Below the pieces are notes generated by a model. That model saw only the letters and a program-made list of their open reading frames with translations, was not told the DNA's origin and did no database searches. A program made the position numbers and the translations under genes. A stretch of 64,000 nt of DNA from Bacteroidales bacterium (GTDB lineage: Bacteria > Bacteroidota > Bacteroidia > Bacteroidales > UBA932): NCBI GenBank assembly GCA_020026275.1, contig JAHHQQ010000002.1, forward strand, positions 123,436 to 187,435. Reading direction: 5' to 3'. Shown here piece by piece: positions 42,112 through 51,529 of this stretch (its first letter is position 1; every line of letters starts with the position of its first letter).

Positions 42112-44157
42112 TTATTCGGTGATGACTGAAAATTCACCGATGCCGATATGCTGGACATCTTCAGCTGTCCTGAGACATCTGAATGTCAATTTTCTGCCAT
42201 GGACAGGAAGGAAGCGGATTTCCTGTTCAATCGGATTGTGCTTGATGTTGGAGAACTCTCCAGCGGAAACGAGGCGTCCGTCAATCAGGAATTCGTAGTG
42301 GGAAATGTGTCCCGTCGCATCCCGTCCCTGGTCAGGAGTGTAGCGGAAACCGCAGATGGTCTGAGGTTCGGACAATTTGATGACGACTTCCTTTTCGCCG
42401 GATGGCAGAATGAAAGTCGTATAGCCATTTCCGTCAAACATCTGTTCCGGATGGTTCTTCTTCGGGCGCTGGACCTGATAATGGTCAGAGGAGATGTCCA
42501 GTTCCTTGATAGAGACAGGACCGAACCTCTTGTCGTGTGCATCGTAGGTGACGGCCTTGACGGTCGCTTTCCGGTCCAGGAGGAACGGTCCTTCATATTT
42601 GGCAGAGGCGGCCGTCGGTTCTGAACCGTCCAGAGTATAGTGGATTTCGGCATTCTTGTCCAGCACGCGGAGACTGACCAGATTGCTGGCGTTTCTGCGG
42701 ATGGCAGGCTGTTCCAGCAGTTCCTGTGCGTGAAATGCTTCCACGTTGTTGATGCAGAGAGGACCTCTGGCATCCAGGAAGACAAGTCGTAGTGAATCTG
42801 CCGGTGTGGTCTTGAAGCGGACAATCCGCTTGTAGCCGATAGTGGTCAGGCTGTCCGCCGTTTCGACGGAATACCAGTGGCCTTCACGGGACACTTCAAT
42901 GTCAAACTTTCTGACACGCTGTCCCAGTGGAATGTATTCCTGGATGAGCACCCGGTTCAGCAGAGTGCCGGCTGGCAGGGCGTAGGTAAGGGTGCCGGTG
43001 GTCGTGTCATCGGTCGTCGCCCAATAGCTGTCCCAGTTGCCGTCGCTGACATTCTTGGCCAGGTAGCCTCTTCCGCGTTCGTTGCTGGCGGCAGGGATTC
43101 TGCCGGCGAGCAGATTGTCCTTGAGGTCAGCAATGATGGCTTTGTGCCATTCGATAGCGCGGGCAGAGTCGGTCGGATGAATCTTTCCCGTCAGTGCGAT
43201 CGGGAAGTTCAGCAGGAAATTGGCGTTGTGTCCGACGCTTTTGTAGTACAGGTCCACAAGCGCAGGGACGGATTTGACCTGATGGTCTTCACGATGGTGG
43301 TAAAACCAGCCCGGACGGATGGAGACATCACATTCTCCAGGAAGCCATTTGCCGGCTTCTTCCATGCCCCATTGGGCCTGTCTGTAGTGTGTGGCTTTGC
43401 TCTCGTCATACATGGCCCAGCAGGTTGCGCCGGCCCAGCCGGATTCGTTGCCGATCCAGCGGATATCTGGAACGGTGCCGCCGAAGATCATGGCAGACGG
43501 ATGTTTTCTTTTGATCATTTCACGGGCCTTCTCATAGCCATAATAGGTAGCCGGGTCGATGGATCGGATTTCATTGGTTCCACCGTACCAGCCGTTTCCA
43601 CCATTCGCTCCGTCAAACCAGAATTCGAACAGCGGTCCGTAGTTGGAGATGAGTTCATTGATCTGCTCGTGGTAGACTTTTTGATAGCCTTCCCGGCCGT
43701 ATTCGGCATTATGTCTGTCCCAAGGAGATAGATAGAGACCGAATTTGAGTCCATGTTTCCGGCAAGCGTCGGACAGTTCACGGACCATGTCGCCTTTTCC
43801 GTTCTTGTATGAGGATTGGGAAATGTTGTAGTCCACGGTTTGGGTGGGCCACAGGCAGAAGCCGTCATGATGTTTTGCTGTCAGGATGATTCCTTTCAGA
43901 CCAGCTGCCTGGATGATGCGGACCCATTGTTCGCAATCCAGCTCTGAAGGACGGAATGTTTCTGCAGGAGTGTCGCCATATCCCCATTCCAGGTCATTGA
44001 AGGTGTTGAGGCCGAAATGGACAAAGGCATAGTTTTCCATCTTCTGCCATTCAATCTGTTCTTGTGTCGGAATCGGCAAGACAGGAACTGGTGGCTTCAC
44101 TTGACAGCAAGCCACCAATATCCAGACGGAAGTCAGCAAGATACTTGCTTTCTTCAT
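42112..44157 (-). CDS. Alpha-L-fucosidase lipoprotein, GH29
   Basis: Exported glycoside hydrolase that removes alpha-linked fucose from glycans. Lipoprotein signal with C17 (WILVAC). The catalytic barrel (about 30-340) has FVHFGLNTFNDLEWG, KHHDGFCLW (95-103) and the nucleophile D182 in FEFWFDGANGG. An F5/8-type beta sandwich lies at about 365-485, a chitobiase-like Ig segment at about 500-545 (IHYTLDGSEPT), and a second F5/8-type sandwich at 555-680. The ATG at 44157 fits the lipoprotein signal; an upstream in-frame ATG at 44196 overlaps the previous gene. The likely place is the cell surface or outer-membrane inner face. It is preceded by a NahK-like kinase gene (4-bp gap), which points to host-glycan use. 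Confidence 0.9.
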   Translation of the reverse strand: MKKASILLTSVWILVACCQVKPPVPVLPIPTQEQIEWQKMENYAFVHFGLNTFNDLEWGYGDTPAETFRPSELDCEQWVRIIQAAGLKGIILTAKHHDGFCLWPTQTVDYNISQSSYKNGKGDMVRELSDACRKHGLKFGLYLSPWDRHNAEYGREGYQKVYHEQINELISNYGPLFEFWFDGANGGNGWYGGTNEIRSIDPATYYGYEKAREMIKRKHPSAMIFGGTVPDIRWIGNESGWAGATCWAMYDESKATHYRQAQWGMEEAGKWLPGECDVSIRPGWFYHHREDHQVKSVPALVDLYYKSVGHNANFLLNFPIALTGKIHPTDSARAIEWHKAIIADLKDNLLAGRIPAASNERGRGYLAKNVSDGNWDSYWATTDDTTTGTLTYALPAGTLLNRVLIQEYIPLGQRVRKFDIEVSREGHWYSVETADSLTTIGYKRIVRFKTTPADSLRLVFLDARGPLCINNVEAFHAQELLEQPAIRRNASNLVSLRVLDKNAEIHYTLDGSEPTAASAKYEGPFLLDRKATVKAVTYDAHDKRFGPVSIKELDISSDHYQVQRPKKNHPEQMFDGNGYTTFILPSGEKEVVIKLSEPQTICGFRYTPDQGRDATGHISHYEFLIDGRLVSAGEFSNIKHNPIEQEIRFLPVHGRKLTFRCLRTAEDVQHIGIGEFSVITE

Positions 44158-44161
44158 TCCC

Positions 44162-45253
44162 CTATAGGGATTCGATGTATTGTTGCATTTCATCAAGATG
44201 ACTCATTGCAGAGTGGAACAATTTCATCTGGGCGCGTGTACGTACCAGATTGTGCTCCGGATATTTGATCTTGTAATAAGTGTCACCGTTGAGGTAGTCG
44301 GCAAAGAACCGGACAGCCTGCATGAATGGGAAAAGACAAGCCGCATAAGGCAGATTGTTTTTTTCAATAGGGGTCAGGAAACAGTTGGCTGATTCGAGAT
44401 AGCCCTTGGTGAAGGCTTTGAATATTTCCATGTCGAAATTGACGTTGTCCAGATTCGGGTCGTCTTCCTCTCCTGTATTGGCACCGGTACGTAGAAAGTC
44501 TCCAAAGTCAGAAAAGACATAGCTTGGCATGACAGTGTCCAAATCAATAACGCATAGAACATCTCCGTTTTTGTCAAACATCATGTTGTTGACTTTTGTG
44601 TCGCAGTGACAGATTCTTTTGGGCAGTTTCCCTTCTCTATGCAGTTTTTCAGCTTTGCACATATCTTCCCCATAGAAGTCGATGTCTGAAAGAATTTCGT
44701 CCAATTCGACATTGCCTTTTCCTAGGCGACCTGCCTTATTGTTGTGTACTGCCTCCAGCAACTGGTTGAGTCTGAGTTCCATGTTATGGAAATCAGGGAT
44801 AGTTTCTCCGAGTGTGTCAGGAATATCTGACAGCATTGCTTCAAAGTTGCCGAAAGCTTTTCCCGCATAGTAGGAATATTCTGGATTGACCGTTTCGAAA
44901 GTCTGGGCCTCAGGAATGAATACGGACACCCTCCAATATTTTCCTTCATGAAGGAAGTAGGTTTTTCCTGTATTTTTTTCTGGGATGAATGTCAGGACTT
45001 TTCGGTCAATGTCATTTTCTCCTTTTGCTTCTAACTTCTTTCGGATATGGGCGGTCACACAGTCAATGTTATGTTGCAGCATATCTACATCTGTAAAGAT
45101 TGCGTTGTTGATTCTTTGCAGCACATAGTCGGGTGCGTCACCTTCTGTTTCTACTTTGTATGTGTCATTGATCAGACCGTTTCCCAGTGGGGTGATGGAG
45201 GTGATTTTACCCTTGACAGTAAAGTTTGAGAGAATACAGTTTAAATTTTCCAT
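44162..45253 (-). CDS. Sugar kinase of the aminoglycoside-phosphotransferase fold (NahK-like)
   Basis: Cytosolic kinase of 363 aa. It has ITPLGNGLINDTYKV as the nucleotide loop, Brenner's catalytic motif HCDTKVNNMMFD (D as base) and VIDLDTVMPSYVFSDFGDFLRTG for metal binding. This matches the N-acetylhexosamine 1-kinase/APH family that phosphorylates GlcNAc or GalNAc at C1 in the breakdown of mucin or milk-type glycans. The ATG at 45253 gives MENLNCILSNFTVKG; an upstream start at 45319 adds residues with no match. Position between a GH29 fucosidase and an esterase supports a glycan role; the exact sugar is inference. Confidence 0.8.
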   Translation of the reverse strand: MENLNCILSNFTVKGKITSITPLGNGLINDTYKVETEGDAPDYVLQRINNAIFTDVDMLQHNIDCVTAHIRKKLEAKGENDIDRKVLTFIPEKNTGKTYFLHEGKYWRVSVFIPEAQTFETVNPEYSYYAGKAFGNFEAMLSDIPDTLGETIPDFHNMELRLNQLLEAVHNNKAGRLGKGNVELDEILSDIDFYGEDMCKAEKLHREGKLPKRICHCDTKVNNMMFDKNGDVLCVIDLDTVMPSYVFSDFGDFLRTGANTGEEDDPNLDNVNFDMEIFKAFTKGYLESANCFLTPIEKNNLPYAACLFPFMQAVRFFADYLNGDTYYKIKYPEHNLVRTRAQMKLFHSAMSHLDEMQQYIESL

Positions 45254-45278
45254 TTTACCTAATGTTATTTTATTATGT

Positions 45279-45986
45279 TTAAATACTATTGTTATCTTGT
45301 TTGTCTTCCAGTTCTGCACTGGTCTGGAGCAACCATCTCAATGCTTTTTCGATGCGGATGGGACCATCATCGAAATGACCTCCCGGATTGATTTCCAATT
45401 CGGCTTCAATTCCTTTCCGCTTCAGAATTTCTACGGTTTTCCGGTTGCAGTCTTCTGTAGTTGCGATAATCGGGTTACGGGTGTTTTTCTCTTGAGCTCC
45501 TACCGAGAGGTAGGCCAGCTTGATTTCTGGCTTGTGTCCTTCCAGCCAGGGGATGAAATCTTTGAACCAGAGAGAGCCTGACACAGAGGCGATACCCTCA
45601 AACAGTTTGGTGTGGCAACTCGTGTGCAAGGCAAACAGACCTGCCAGTGAAATGCCCGCAAGATAGCGTTTTGGGGAAGTCAGACAGAGACTTTTCTCGA
45701 TGGAAGGAATCAGTTCATAAAGTAATTCTATCCTGAAATCATCTGCATGGCCTCCAAAATCTCTTCCTTTCTTGAAAATTTTCTTTTCATGCCATGGAGA
45801 AAGGTCATTGTCCCAGTCCATGCCGAAAATGGAAACCATTCCAGTATTTTTTTTCCTTTTTATGAATTCTCCCAGATTATAAAGGACTTTGGCTGGCTCC
45901 AGGACATAAATCATATTTTCGATCCGGTCATCTGGAACAATTCCTCTGATTTCAAAATGCTTGATGTTCAATGACAATTCTTTCAT
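45279..45986 (-). CDS. Alpha/beta-hydrolase-fold esterase (IroE/BesA-like)
   Basis: 235-aa hydrolase without a signal peptide. The serine nucleophile sits in GISLAGLFALH and the His in the C-terminal NPGGHFDDGP, with WDNDLSPWHEKKIF near the N-terminus as in predicted esterases of the enterochelin-esterase type. In this locus it may deacylate or de-esterify a sugar rather than a siderophore; nothing in the sequence decides this. Confidence 0.72.
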   Translation of the reverse strand: MKELSLNIKHFEIRGIVPDDRIENMIYVLEPAKVLYNLGEFIKRKKNTGMVSIFGMDWDNDLSPWHEKKIFKKGRDFGGHADDFRIELLYELIPSIEKSLCLTSPKRYLAGISLAGLFALHTSCHTKLFEGIASVSGSLWFKDFIPWLEGHKPEIKLAYLSVGAQEKNTRNPIIATTEDCNRKTVEILKRKGIEAELEINPGGHFDDGPIRIEKALRWLLQTSAELEDKQDNNSI

Positions 45987-46071
45987 GTTCTTATCGTGAC
46001 TTGATCTGTTTCTTGATTTCTTTCAATTGGATGAATTCTTTGGTTCCGATTATATCAGCCAGACCGTTATT

Positions 46072-47313
46072 TTACTTCTTTTCTCCTGACAAGTAGTATA
46101 GAATTCCTTCAACTGCCTTGTTGGCGGAAGCAACGGCCTCGACTACCGTTTTGGGACCGAGCAGATAGTCACCAGCAAGAAAGACATCTGGCAGGGAAGT
46201 CTGCTGCCGCTCGTTTGTGACAGGTCTGCCGTTTCCGGCAAATGCAATTGTCTGTTGGCCGAAGAGGGTATAGTCCATTTTTTCGCTGATGGCGACAATC
46301 ATGTGGTCAAATACCACTTGCTCGTCAAATCCTTCAATCATCCGGGTGGTCACTTTGCCTGTCTCATTCACGATGTTCTCACAAAGTCTCATGACGGCAA
46401 CATTTCCTTCTTTGATGGCTACCGGCACCCTGAACAATACAAATTTTACACCGTCCTCTTGCGCTTCTTTCACTTCAGAAGAATTGGCAGGCATGTCTTC
46501 AAAAGATTTCCTGTAATAGACATAGGTGTCGCAGCCTTTCCGGATGGCAGTCCGGCAGGCATCCATAGTTACATTTCCACCTCCGATAACAATCACTTTC
46601 CCTTTCAATGCATAAGCGTCCGGATCTTTCAAGTAATCGATGGCATAGATGATTCTCGGATTGTCTTTTTCACCAGGAATCTCCAGTTCCCTGTGCAAAG
46701 ATGCGCCGGCCGCAATCAAGGTTGCATCATATTGCTCCCTTAGATTTTTCAGATGCAGATTGCTTCCCAATCTCATTCTGGGCTGGAAAATAATGCCGTA
46801 TTCTTTCAGAATGCGGTCAAACTCGAGGATAAATCTGCGCTGCAGCCTGAATTCTGGGATTCCGTAGCGCAAGACACCTCCGAGAGCTTGATTGGCGTCA
46901 AAAAGGGTAATGTGATAACCTTTTTCTCTCAGTTTGATGGCTGCGGTCATGCCGGCAGGACCTGCACCTACAATTGCAATTTTTTTGTCTTTTTCTTTTT
47001 TAATCTGCTCCGGATGATAGTTCATCAGATATTGTTCAGAAACAAACTGTTCCACTTCATACCAGTGGATGGGCATTTGCTTATGATTCAAGATGCAATG
47101 TCCGAAACAGAATCGAGACCAGTCACATACTTTGCTGGAGATGACACTGAATGGATTGTTTCTGAACAGAAGAGCACCCGCCTCTTCATATTGTCCTTCC
47201 TTGAACAGACGGATGCAGTCGGGAACGGCTGTATTGGCAGGGCAGGCAGACGAACATCTGGCTTTTTTGCATAGCAGACATCGGTTGGTCTCGTTGGTTA
47301 AAAAATTGTTCAT
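46072..47313 (-). CDS. FAD-dependent oxidoreductase, GltD-like with N-terminal Fe-S motifs
   Basis: 413-aa enzyme like the small subunit of glutamate synthase and the N-terminal half of dihydropyrimidine dehydrogenase. N-terminal Cys sets C12, C15, C20, C24 (CLLCKKARCSSAC) and C33, C63, C69, C73 could hold two [4Fe-4S] clusters. FAD site: IAIVGAGPAGMTAA (113-125). NAD(P)H site: VIVIGGGNVTMDA (near 242). The end has VFLAGDYLLGPKTVVEAVA. A partner (GltB or other large subunit) is not in the window, so the electron acceptor is unknown. Start ATG at 47313 follows a 63-bp gap containing an AT palindrome. Confidence 0.82.
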   Translation of the reverse strand: MNNFLTNETNRCLLCKKARCSSACPANTAVPDCIRLFKEGQYEEAGALLFRNNPFSVISSKVCDWSRFCFGHCILNHKQMPIHWYEVEQFVSEQYLMNYHPEQIKKEKDKKIAIVGAGPAGMTAAIKLREKGYHITLFDANQALGGVLRYGIPEFRLQRRFILEFDRILKEYGIIFQPRMRLGSNLHLKNLREQYDATLIAAGASLHRELEIPGEKDNPRIIYAIDYLKDPDAYALKGKVIVIGGGNVTMDACRTAIRKGCDTYVYYRKSFEDMPANSSEVKEAQEDGVKFVLFRVPVAIKEGNVAVMRLCENIVNETGKVTTRMIEGFDEQVVFDHMIVAISEKMDYTLFGQQTIAFAGNGRPVTNERQQTSLPDVFLAGDYLLGPKTVVEAVASANKAVEGILYYLSGEKK

Positions 47314-47340
47314 CGCAGATTAGGAAATTCTAGATTCATT

Positions 47341-47384
47341 GCATTTGAAATAATTTTTAAATTTAGTAAAATTATTTCAAATGC
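47341..47384. repeat. Perfect 17-bp AT-rich inverted repeat overlapping a gene end
   Basis: GCATTTGAAATAATTTT (47341-47357), a 10-nt spacer, then its exact reverse complement (47368-47384). The right arm contains the stop codon and last codons of the HAD gene. It could be a terminator for that gene (minus strand) or a dyad operator for the GltD-like gene 28 bp further on. Confidence 0.7.
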
Positions 47385-48087
47385 AGAGGGAAAGCAGTTC
47401 GCGAAGATTGGAAATGTGGATCAGATTCTCGTGTTCGTATTCTTCTGTCTGTTCCAGTTGCCATAAAGATTCTGCTGGGATATGGACTCCAATACCTCCA
47501 ATTTCAAGCACAGGGGCGATATCAGATTTGAAAGAGTTGCCGACCATCATTATTTCCTTGGGCGAGAGACCATATTTCTGGCATATTTTCAGATATTCTT
47601 CCCGATTTTTGTCAGAAACGATATCAACTGCATCAAAATAGTGAGCGAGCCCCGACCGTTGGATTTTATTTTCTTGTGTCAATAATTCCCCTTTGGTGAG
47701 CAGCAGCAGGCGGTAGCGTCCATCTGAATGAAGTGCTTCCAATGTTTCGGTTACACCATCAAGAGGTTTTGCCGGATTGTGGAGCAGTTCTCTTCCAATC
47801 TTAAGAATTTGTTCTGTCTGACTGGCATTCAACTGATGGTGGCTGATCTTGATGGCTGTCTCCAGAAGAGAAAGGGTGAAAGCCATGGCACCAAAGCCAT
47901 AATCTGCCATATTTTGGACTTCAATCTGGTAAAGTTCGGAGGCAATGAAGTCATGGGTGCCATATTGTGAAAGAAGGGACGACATCTTCTTTTCGGCAGT
48001 CCTGAACAGCGGTTCATTGGACCAGAGGGTGTCGTCCGCATCAAAAGCGATCAGCTTTATTTGTTTTTGAATTTTATCTTTCAGCAT
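47377..48087 (-). CDS. HAD-family hydrolase (YjjG/phosphoglycolate phosphatase-like)
   Basis: 236-aa phosphatase. Motif I is FDADDTLW with the second Asp as acid/base; LLLLTKGELLTQ gives motif II, K in SDKNREEY motif III, and MVGNSFKSDIAPVLEIG motif IV. A helical cap lies between I and II. The substrate could be a sugar phosphate, nucleotide or phosphoglycolate. Its first 14 nt overlap the end of the symporter gene, implying coupled translation. Confidence 0.85.
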   Translation of the reverse strand: MLKDKIQKQIKLIAFDADDTLWSNEPLFRTAEKKMSSLLSQYGTHDFIASELYQIEVQNMADYGFGAMAFTLSLLETAIKISHHQLNASQTEQILKIGRELLHNPAKPLDGVTETLEALHSDGRYRLLLLTKGELLTQENKIQRSGLAHYFDAVDIVSDKNREEYLKICQKYGLSPKEIMMVGNSFKSDIAPVLEIGGIGVHIPAESLWQLEQTEEYEHENLIHISNLRELLSLCI

Positions 48088-49540
48088 TTTCTGGAGCCGG
48101 CTGGTCTTTTCTGATCAGGAAACAAAGGCCGATAAAAGTGAAGAGCGCATTGAAAATCAGCAATTCATAACTGAACTGATAGCCGTTGAACCATTTCTCG
48201 GAGTTGGTCTGAAGAATGAAGCAGAGAACAGGCGCTATGACAGCGGCAATGGGTACATATTTGTCATGAACCTTTTGTTTCATGAGAATGCCGAAGGTAA
48301 ACATGCCAAGAATTGGACCATAGGTGTAGCTGGCCAGTTTATAGACCGCATCAATGGTGCTGGTGTTGTTGAGCAAGTTGAAAACAATGATGCTCAAGAA
48401 CATCAAGGCTGCCATTCCAAGATGTACTTTTTTACGGATAGAGGTGACCTGCTTCTCGCTTTTTCCCTTGGTGCCGATGATGTCCAAAGTGAAAGAGGTG
48501 GTCAGAGCTGTCAGAGCAGAACCGCCTGCGGAATAGGCACATGATACCAGGCCGATGATGAAGAGCACGCCGACGATGCCAGGAAGCTTGCCGCTGGTGG
48601 CGACGGCAGGGAACAATTCATCTCCTGTCTGGCTGATTCCATTGTTTTGTGCGAACAGATAGAGGAGCACGCCCAGGCAGAGGAACATGAAAATGACGAC
48701 GGTCTGCATCAATGTGCTGGTGATCAGGTTCTTCTGTGAGTCCTTGTAATTCTTGCAACTAAGCGTGCGCTGCATCATGTCCTGGTCCAGTCCCGTCATG
48801 GCTATGACTGTGAACATACCTCCCAAGAACTGTTTCCAGAAATATTGTGGGCTGTTGACATCGTCAAATACAAATACGCGGGACATGTCACTTTCCTTGA
48901 TGGCACTGAACAGACCGCTGAAGGAAAGATCCAAGTTCTTGGAAATGAATACGATGCAAAGGATGACAGAGGTGATCATGGCAAAGGTTTTCAGTGTGTC
49001 GGTCCAAATGACAGATTTCACACCTCCCTGATATGTATAGAGAAGGACAATGCCTACAGAAATGAGCACGTTCAGCGCAAATGGCAGATGAAGTGGGGTG
49101 AAGACAAGCAGCTGAAGGCTCAGACAGACAAGAAACAATCTGACAGAGGCACCCAACATTTTGGAGATGAAGAAGAACCAGGCTCCTGTCTTGTAGGAGG
49201 CTCCACCGAATCTGTTTTCCAAATATTCATAGATGGAGACCACATTCATCTTGAAGAAGATAGGGGTGAGGACATAGGCGATGATGAGATAGCCGGCGAT
49301 GAAACCGAGGCACATCTGCATATAGCCGAAGGCGGATACGCCAACCATGCCCGGAACAGAAACATACGTCACGCCGGACATGCTTGCGCCAATCATGGCG
49401 AAGGCGACTACTAGCCAATTGGATTTTCGGCTTCCGTTGAAGAAACCGGCATTGTCATTGTTCCTGGAAGAAAACCAGGATACGGTAAACATTACTGCAA
49501 AATAGGCGAGCACAGTAACGATAATTGCTGTTGGTGTCAT
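48074..49540 (-). CDS. Sodium:solute symporter (SSS family)
   Basis: Inner-membrane Na+-coupled importer with about 13 helices (488 aa). The conserved core GASMSGVTYVSVPGMVG (helix 1 region) and the GVLFIIGLVSCAYSAGGSALTALTTSFTLDI segment, with Na+ site residues, match SSS transporters of the sugar or sialic acid type. Being between lipoprotein/porin genes and carbohydrate enzymes, it likely imports a sugar released outside; the sugar is not decided by sequence. Confidence 0.88.
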   Translation of the reverse strand: MTPTAIIVTVLAYFAVMFTVSWFSSRNNDNAGFFNGSRKSNWLVVAFAMIGASMSGVTYVSVPGMVGVSAFGYMQMCLGFIAGYLIIAYVLTPIFFKMNVVSIYEYLENRFGGASYKTGAWFFFISKMLGASVRLFLVCLSLQLLVFTPLHLPFALNVLISVGIVLLYTYQGGVKSVIWTDTLKTFAMITSVILCIVFISKNLDLSFSGLFSAIKESDMSRVFVFDDVNSPQYFWKQFLGGMFTVIAMTGLDQDMMQRTLSCKNYKDSQKNLITSTLMQTVVIFMFLCLGVLLYLFAQNNGISQTGDELFPAVATSGKLPGIVGVLFIIGLVSCAYSAGGSALTALTTSFTLDIIGTKGKSEKQVTSIRKKVHLGMAALMFLSIIVFNLLNNTSTIDAVYKLASYTYGPILGMFTFGILMKQKVHDKYVPIAAVIAPVLCFILQTNSEKWFNGYQFSYELLIFNALFTFIGLCFLIRKDQPAPENAER

Positions 49541-49591
49541 TATTCAATATTAAGTTTTAATGTTCTTCTGGTTGTCGGGGACCGGGAGGGG

Positions 49592-50347
49592 TCAGCGTTT
49601 GAAACGGTAGATGAAGCCGATGGTGGCATAGATCGGGTACAAGGTCTGGTCCAAGGTCTTGAAGTTCCCCTTGTGGATACCGGTCAGACCCCAGCAGAGG
49701 TTGCCATAGCAGCCCCAGTGCTTGTTGAAGTACCAGTCCGCACCGGCTATCAGACCAAACTGGGAATATCTCATCTGGCCAGAGAAGTCGTAGGTGCCTT
49801 TGGTCGTATCGTCTTCTCCGATGTCCATTCTCGCTCCGGTCGGCGTGTCCACACGCAGATAGCCGCCATGGGCATAGCCGCTGAACTCTTTTTCAATGAG
49901 GATGGACATGTAGGAACCGAACTGGAGACTCAGGTCGCGGCTGAACTTGTAGGCCATCATGACCGGCAAGGTGATCATCTTCTGACGGACCAGCGTCTTC
50001 ACATTTCCAGTGTAGTAGCCTTCCACCACCTTGCCACCTTGTTCAATCTGCATGTGGTAGGTCTTGACCCTTGCATCCATGGTCATATCCTTGTTCTCGG
50101 CACGGAGTCCGACCATCAGATCCCATTTGTCATTCATGGGTTTGATGGCATCTACTCCCAGGGAGAGGTTCGGACGGACTTTCATGGAATTCAATCCTCT
50201 GATGGTTGCAGGAAGGCCGATAGGGGCGGTTCCTCCGATGTTGCCACCGGTCCGGAGGGTGTAGTTGAAATCTTTCAGCCATTTTTGGCCGAAGGCCATC
50301 TGGGAAATCAGAGCGGTCAGTGCAATGAGCAATATTTTTCTTTTCAT
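49592..50347 (-). CDS. Outer-membrane beta-barrel protein, PorT-like
   Basis: Signal peptide (1-20, ending AFGQ) then alternating strands typical of small outer-membrane barrels: WDLMVGLRAENKDM, LPVMMAYKFSRDLSLQFGSYMSILIEKEF, FGLIAGADWYFNKHWG and the C-terminal IYATIGFIYRFKR. Function unknown. It starts 12 bp after the PCMD lipoprotein gene and ends 51 bp before the symporter, so the three could be an import set. Confidence 0.75.
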   Translation of the reverse strand: MKRKILLIALTALISQMAFGQKWLKDFNYTLRTGGNIGGTAPIGLPATIRGLNSMKVRPNLSLGVDAIKPMNDKWDLMVGLRAENKDMTMDARVKTYHMQIEQGGKVVEGYYTGNVKTLVRQKMITLPVMMAYKFSRDLSLQFGSYMSILIEKEFSGYAHGGYLRVDTPTGARMDIGEDDTTKGTYDFSGQMRYSQFGLIAGADWYFNKHWGCYGNLCWGLTGIHKGNFKTLDQTLYPIYATIGFIYRFKR

Positions 50348-50359
50348 GATTCTTCGAGT

Positions 50360-51505
50360 TTATTTTTCACAGGTCACTTCAACGGAATCGACCATCAGCT
50401 GGCTGCCGACGGCGCCATAGAAAATGTCTCCTTCCTTGCTGGAATTGAACATGATGGAAAGGCTGTAGCCTTGTTTGACAAGCAGTTCCGGATCAATCGG
50501 CTTGAGGTATTTGAATTCCGCCTTGAATTCCAGCCAGGTGTCACATTCTTGCATGTTCTGCACCTGGGCGATCGCTACCAGCTGAGGACTGGTCTTGACA
50601 TTGTCGGAATACAGGCAGATCGGATTGCCGTCTTTGTCGTGGTTGATGAAGAGGACGGCGAAGATGTCCGGTTCGTCCTTGACCTCCGGATGCTTTTTCA
50701 TGTTCTTGTCGGTCACGACAGGACCTGCCTTGAATTTGTAGTAGCCGGTGATTTCGAGCGGCTTCTTGTTGAAGGCGACACCGAAATTGATGCTCTTCAT
50801 GGATTCGGTCAGGGATTTGCTGAAATCAAATTCTCCCAACCAGCAGCTGCCTCCTGCGATCGGTTTCTCGAACATCGCACCCATCGCTCCGGTACTCATG
50901 GTGGTGAGCTTCAGGCAGCAGCCGTTCACACCGTCCTTGGAGTAGGAAGTCGGATATTTTTCCGGGGTGGTGCCTTCCGGCGCACCCAAGGTGTAGCCCT
51001 GGTTGCCGCTGGCCCAGTTGTTCACATAGCTGCCGTCTTCCAGTTGGCTGTACCACTGGTAGTAGTTGCCTTTCGGCTCCAGTCTGAACTCTTCAAAGTC
51101 GAATTTAGGGACCAGGATGCTGGCAGAGAAACCGACCAGGTATTCCCTTTGCCAGTTCCCGTCTTCTGAGGTGACGGTATATTTGACTTTCCCTTTGGAA
51201 AAATCCTGGATGGAACCGCTTTCCGGACTGATGGTCGCTCCTTCCGTGAGGACGAAATGTGGAGCCATCAGCTGGACGTTGGTTCCGGCCTTGATGGAAA
51301 AGTTGATTTCGTGGTTGGAGTAATCTACATTGACAAGAGTATCGGATGGGTTATAGAGATACTCGGTGATTTCTTTCTGATCCAGATGCAGGACAGCCTG
51401 TAAAATGTCGCACTCCGCATTGGGAGCCTCCTCTTTGAAGCAGGATGGCAGGCTGAGCGCTGCGATGAACATTAAAGCATTGAAGACTTTAAGATGTCGT
51501 TTCAT
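50360..51505 (-). CDS. PCMD-domain lipoprotein (putative carbohydrate metabolism domain)
   Basis: Lipoprotein signal ending LPSC (C22), then an N-terminal Ig-like domain (about 30-130, with FSIKAGTNVQLMAPHFVLTEGA). A C-terminal PCMD beta sandwich (about 135-380, with FDFEEFRLEPKGNYYQWYSQ, NWASGNQGY and a CCLKLTT core) follows. Such proteins occur in Bacteroidales glycan loci and are presumed to bind or process carbohydrate at the surface; no enzyme activity is shown for this one. It heads the minus-strand run behind a clear promoter. Confidence 0.82.
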   Translation of the reverse strand: MKRHLKVFNALMFIAALSLPSCFKEEAPNAECDILQAVLHLDQKEITEYLYNPSDTLVNVDYSNHEINFSIKAGTNVQLMAPHFVLTEGATISPESGSIQDFSKGKVKYTVTSEDGNWQREYLVGFSASILVPKFDFEEFRLEPKGNYYQWYSQLEDGSYVNNWASGNQGYTLGAPEGTTPEKYPTSYSKDGVNGCCLKLTTMSTGAMGAMFEKPIAGGSCWLGEFDFSKSLTESMKSINFGVAFNKKPLEITGYYKFKAGPVVTDKNMKKHPEVKDEPDIFAVLFINHDKDGNPICLYSDNVKTSPQLVAIAQVQNMQECDTWLEFKAEFKYLKPIDPELLVKQGYSLSIMFNSSKEGDIFYGAVGSQLMVDSVEVTCEK

Positions 51506-51529
51506 AATAAGTTTTCCAATTTGAAACGC

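Noticed and set aside
49673..51169. A 498-codon plus-strand frame opposite the barrel and PCMD genes
   Set aside because: Both minus-strand proteins have signal peptides and family motifs and fit the operon; the antisense frame has none.
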